This document shows positions 6,476 through 8,012 of a stretch of 8,012 nucleotides of DNA, in pieces. This DNA is from Promethearchaeota archaeon (lineage in GTDB: Archaea; Asgardarchaeota; Lokiarchaeia; Sigynarchaeales; SOKP01). The translations under genes were made by a program, and so were the position numbers. Under the pieces are notes generated by a model. The model did no database searches. It saw only the letters and a list, made by a program, of their open reading frames with translations, and was not told the origin of the DNA. Positions within the stretch are counted from its first letter, which is position 1; the number at the start of each line of letters is the position of its first letter. The stretch spans positions 1 through 8,012 of the forward strand of contig JAEOTW010000087.1 in NCBI GenBank assembly GCA_016839655.1, written 5' to 3'.

Positions 6476-7780
6476 ATGACAGATTTTAAAATTACTAAAA
6501 TTAAATCAAGATGGATTTTAGATTCTCGAGGAAATCCAACTATTGAGTCTGATGTTTTTGCTGGAGAGTGCTTTTCGAGAGCCGCAGTTCCCTCAGGAGC
6601 ATCAACTGGAGTGTTAGAAGCTTTGGAATTAAGAGATGGAGGAAAAAGCTTTTTGGGAAAACATGTATTAAAAGCAGTTTCTAATGTAAATGATACTCTA
6701 GGTAAAAAATTAATAGGATTTGATGTTAGAGAGCAGTCTATATTAGATGCTGAAATGATCTCTCTGGATGGTACAGAAAATAAGAGTAATTTGGGTGCTA
6801 ATGCAATATTATCAGTTTCATTAGCCACAGCTAGATTAGCAGCGCAATTATCTGGAGTACCATTATTTAAATACCTTTATAGTTTAGCATATAATAAACC
6901 TAGAGAGGATTTTTTACTTCCACTTCCTTGCTGTAACATCATAAATGGAGGTGAACACGCAGGCAATAATCTAGCAATTCAAGAATTTATGGTTTTACCC
7001 GTAGGGGCCAATTCTTTTTCCCAAGCAATTCAAAATGTTGCTGAAGTATATCAAACTTTAAAGAAATTGTTAGTAAAAAAGTATGGTCCATCTTCAATTA
7101 ATGTTGGCGATGAAGGGGGATTTGCTCCAAATTTAAATCTAACATCTGAAGCGGTGGATATAATTATCGAAGCAATTGAATCAGCTGGATTTTTAATGGG
7201 CACTGATTTTGTCTTGGGTATGGATGCTGCTGCAAGTGAATTTTTTGAAGACGATTCTTACAATATTGACGGTAGAAATCTTTCTGAAGATGAATTATTA
7301 GAATATTATATGGATTTAATCCATGAATATCCATTCAAATCTATTGAGGATCCCTTTAATGAAGAGGATTTCAGGAGTTTTGCAAATATATCTGCTAAAG
7401 TTGATAAATCTATTCAAATCGTAGATGATGATATAACAGTTACAAATATTAGAATTTTAGAGAAAGCTATAAATCAAAAAGCTGGGAATGCATTATTACT
7501 TAAAGTGAACCAAATAGGTTCTTTAACTGAAGCTATAAAAGCAGCAAAAATGTCTTTTGATAATGGATTTAATGTTATGGTCTCTCATCGTTCGGGTGAA
7601 ACAGAAGATACATTCATCGCGGACTTAGCAGTTGGACTATGTACAGGACAAATGAAAACTGGTGCTACTTGTCGCTCAGAACGAACTTGTAAGTTCAATC
7701 AATTACTCAGAATTGAAGAAATGTTAGGAGAAAATGCAAGATATCCAAAAAAATTAGATTCTTGGAAAGATTTTATATAG
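6476..7780 (+). CDS. eno: Enolase (phosphopyruvate hydratase)
   Basis: Enolase reversibly converts 2-phosphoglycerate to phosphoenolpyruvate in glycolysis and gluconeogenesis, in the cytoplasm, using Mg2+. The 434 residues are full length. Visible landmarks are ILDSRGNPTIE at 14-24, the mobile loop GAST at 41-44, GGEHAGN at 158-164, E170, GDEGGFAPN with catalytic E213 at 211-219, metal ligands D250 (GMDAAASEF), E291 (SIEDPF) and D318, catalytic base K343 (LLKVNQIGS), H371 in SHRSGET, and K394 in QMKTGATCRSER. One oddity is that the usual V-G-D-D around the third metal ligand is V-D-D-D (316-319), an extra Asp beside the metal. The ATG at 6476 gives the standard N-terminus; only a weak TGAG (6466-6469) precedes it, and an in-frame TAA lies at 6455. 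It is divergent from rfcS and convergent with the next gene. Confidence 0.98.
   Translation: MTDFKITKIKSRWILDSRGNPTIESDVFAGECFSRAAVPSGASTGVLEALELRDGGKSFLGKHVLKAVSNVNDTLGKKLIGFDVREQSILDAEMISLDGTENKSNLGANAILSVSLATARLAAQLSGVPLFKYLYSLAYNKPREDFLLPLPCCNIINGGEHAGNNLAIQEFMVLPVGANSFSQAIQNVAEVYQTLKKLLVKKYGPSSINVGDEGGFAPNLNLTSEAVDIIIEAIESAGFLMGTDFVLGMDAAASEFFEDDSYNIDGRNLSEDELLEYYMDLIHEYPFKSIEDPFNEEDFRSFANISAKVDKSIQIVDDDITVTNIRILEKAINQKAGNALLLKVNQIGSLTEAIKAAKMSFDNGFNVMVSHRSGETEDTFIADLAVGLCTGQMKTGATCRSERTCKFNQLLRIEEMLGENARYPKKLDSWKDFI
7747..7753 (-). terminator. Candidate T-tract terminator for the METTL5-like gene
   Basis: A run of seven T on the minus strand lies about 45 nt past the stop of the METTL5-like gene, inside the last codons of enolase. 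With only 17 bp between the two convergent genes, termination signals probably have to lie in the opposing coding sequence. This is inference from the T-run alone. Confidence 0.3.
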
Positions 7781-7797
7781 CTTTATTAATCAAAATC

Positions 7798-8012
7798 CTA
7801 GTTATTTTTTTTTATAAATCGGTATACATTAACATTGATTTGCTTTGCTTTTTTCTTATGGAATTGAAAGGTCTTTTCTAAAACCATATTGAAAGGAAAT
7901 ACATTATCAACTTTCCAATTAAATTGATCTATATAATTTGAAATAAATTTATGGACTTTTGGATTTTCTAGATGAATCGAATACACAACATCTGAAAAAT
8001 TAAATGCTTTAC
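7798..8012 (-). CDS. METTL5-like RNA methyltransferase, C-terminal fragment (cut by window edge)
   Basis: Only the last 70 codons are present; the frame runs open through the right edge, so the start lies outside. Two landmarks match the C-terminus of METTL5 and its archaeal relatives (predicted RNA methylases): VVYSIH (about 53 residues before the main C-terminal motif ends), like AVYSLH in human METTL5, and FHKKKAKQINVNVYRF, like the FHKKK...EVDLIRF end of METTL5. The stretch between them has the right length and character. In human cells METTL5, with TRMT112, makes the m6A in 18S rRNA. The archaeal target is inferred to be rRNA, but this cannot be shown here. The SAM-binding and NPPF-type catalytic motifs are outside the window. 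A GTG at 7984-7986 is internal, not a start. The gene converges on enolase with a 17-bp gap. Confidence 0.82.
   Translation of the reverse strand, partial: KAFNFSDVVYSIHLENPKVHKFISNYIDQFNWKVDNVFPFNMVLEKTFQFHKKKAKQINVNVYRFIKKNN
7805..7813 (+). terminator. Candidate T-tract terminator for eno
   Basis: Nine consecutive T on the plus strand begin 25 nt after the enolase stop codon, the position expected for an archaeal U-tract terminator. The same bases encode the Lys-rich last residues of the METTL5-like protein on the other strand. No hairpin precedes the run. Confidence 0.5.

Noticed and set aside
6439..6828. Minus-strand open frame of 129 codons opposite the start of enolase
   Set aside because: It is fully antisense to conserved enolase sequence, and its translation has no family features.
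7984..7986. GTG as the start of a 62-residue protein at the right end
   Set aside because: The frame stays open upstream to the window edge, and the residues before it continue the METTL5-like similarity (FSDVVYSIH). It is an internal Val codon.

Overview
This AT-rich window carries six protein-coding genes packed closely together, two of them cut by the window edges. It reads as archaeal chromosome. The evidence is an AglB/STT3-type oligosaccharyltransferase with its membrane core, a replication factor C small subunit, an archaeal/eukaryotic-looking TruA, and the end of a METTL5-like RNA methyltransferase. The STT3 active-site motifs look more like eukaryotic STT3 than euryarchaeal AglB. Together with the AT-rich composition, this suggests a TACK or Asgard-type archaeon (Lokiarchaeia-like is my best guess). 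No decisive lineage marker is present, so this is an inference.

Layout from left to right: (1) 1-418, minus strand: N-terminal part of uvrB, the helicase-like damage-verification subunit of nucleotide excision repair. (2) 566-4447, minus strand: a 1293-residue STT3/AglB oligosaccharyltransferase. Its N-terminal ~485 residues are a multi-pass membrane domain, followed by the WWDYG catalytic domain and a long C-terminal extension of about five divergent beta-rich modules. (3) 4591-5439, plus strand: TruA-family tRNA pseudouridine synthase with a GTG start. (4) 5404-6375, minus strand: RFC small subunit (clamp loader ATPase), which overlaps the end of truA by 36 bp tail to tail. (5) 6476-7780, plus strand: a complete enolase. 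(6) 7798-8012, minus strand: the C-terminal end of a METTL5-like RNA methyltransferase, 17 bp from the end of enolase.

Apart from uvrB and aglB, which share a strand with a 147-bp gap, neighbouring genes alternate in strand. There is no clear operon, and the genes cover unrelated housekeeping jobs: DNA repair, N-glycosylation, tRNA modification, replication, glycolysis/gluconeogenesis and probably rRNA modification. All intergenic gaps are under 150 bp, very AT-rich, and hold only candidate TATA boxes, T-tract terminators and one small inverted repeat. I see no RNA genes, mobile elements, CRISPR arrays or prophage remnants. The most notable feature is the oversized, sequon-rich, repeat-bearing C-terminal extension of the oligosaccharyltransferase. 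I found no convincing undescribed multi-gene system.
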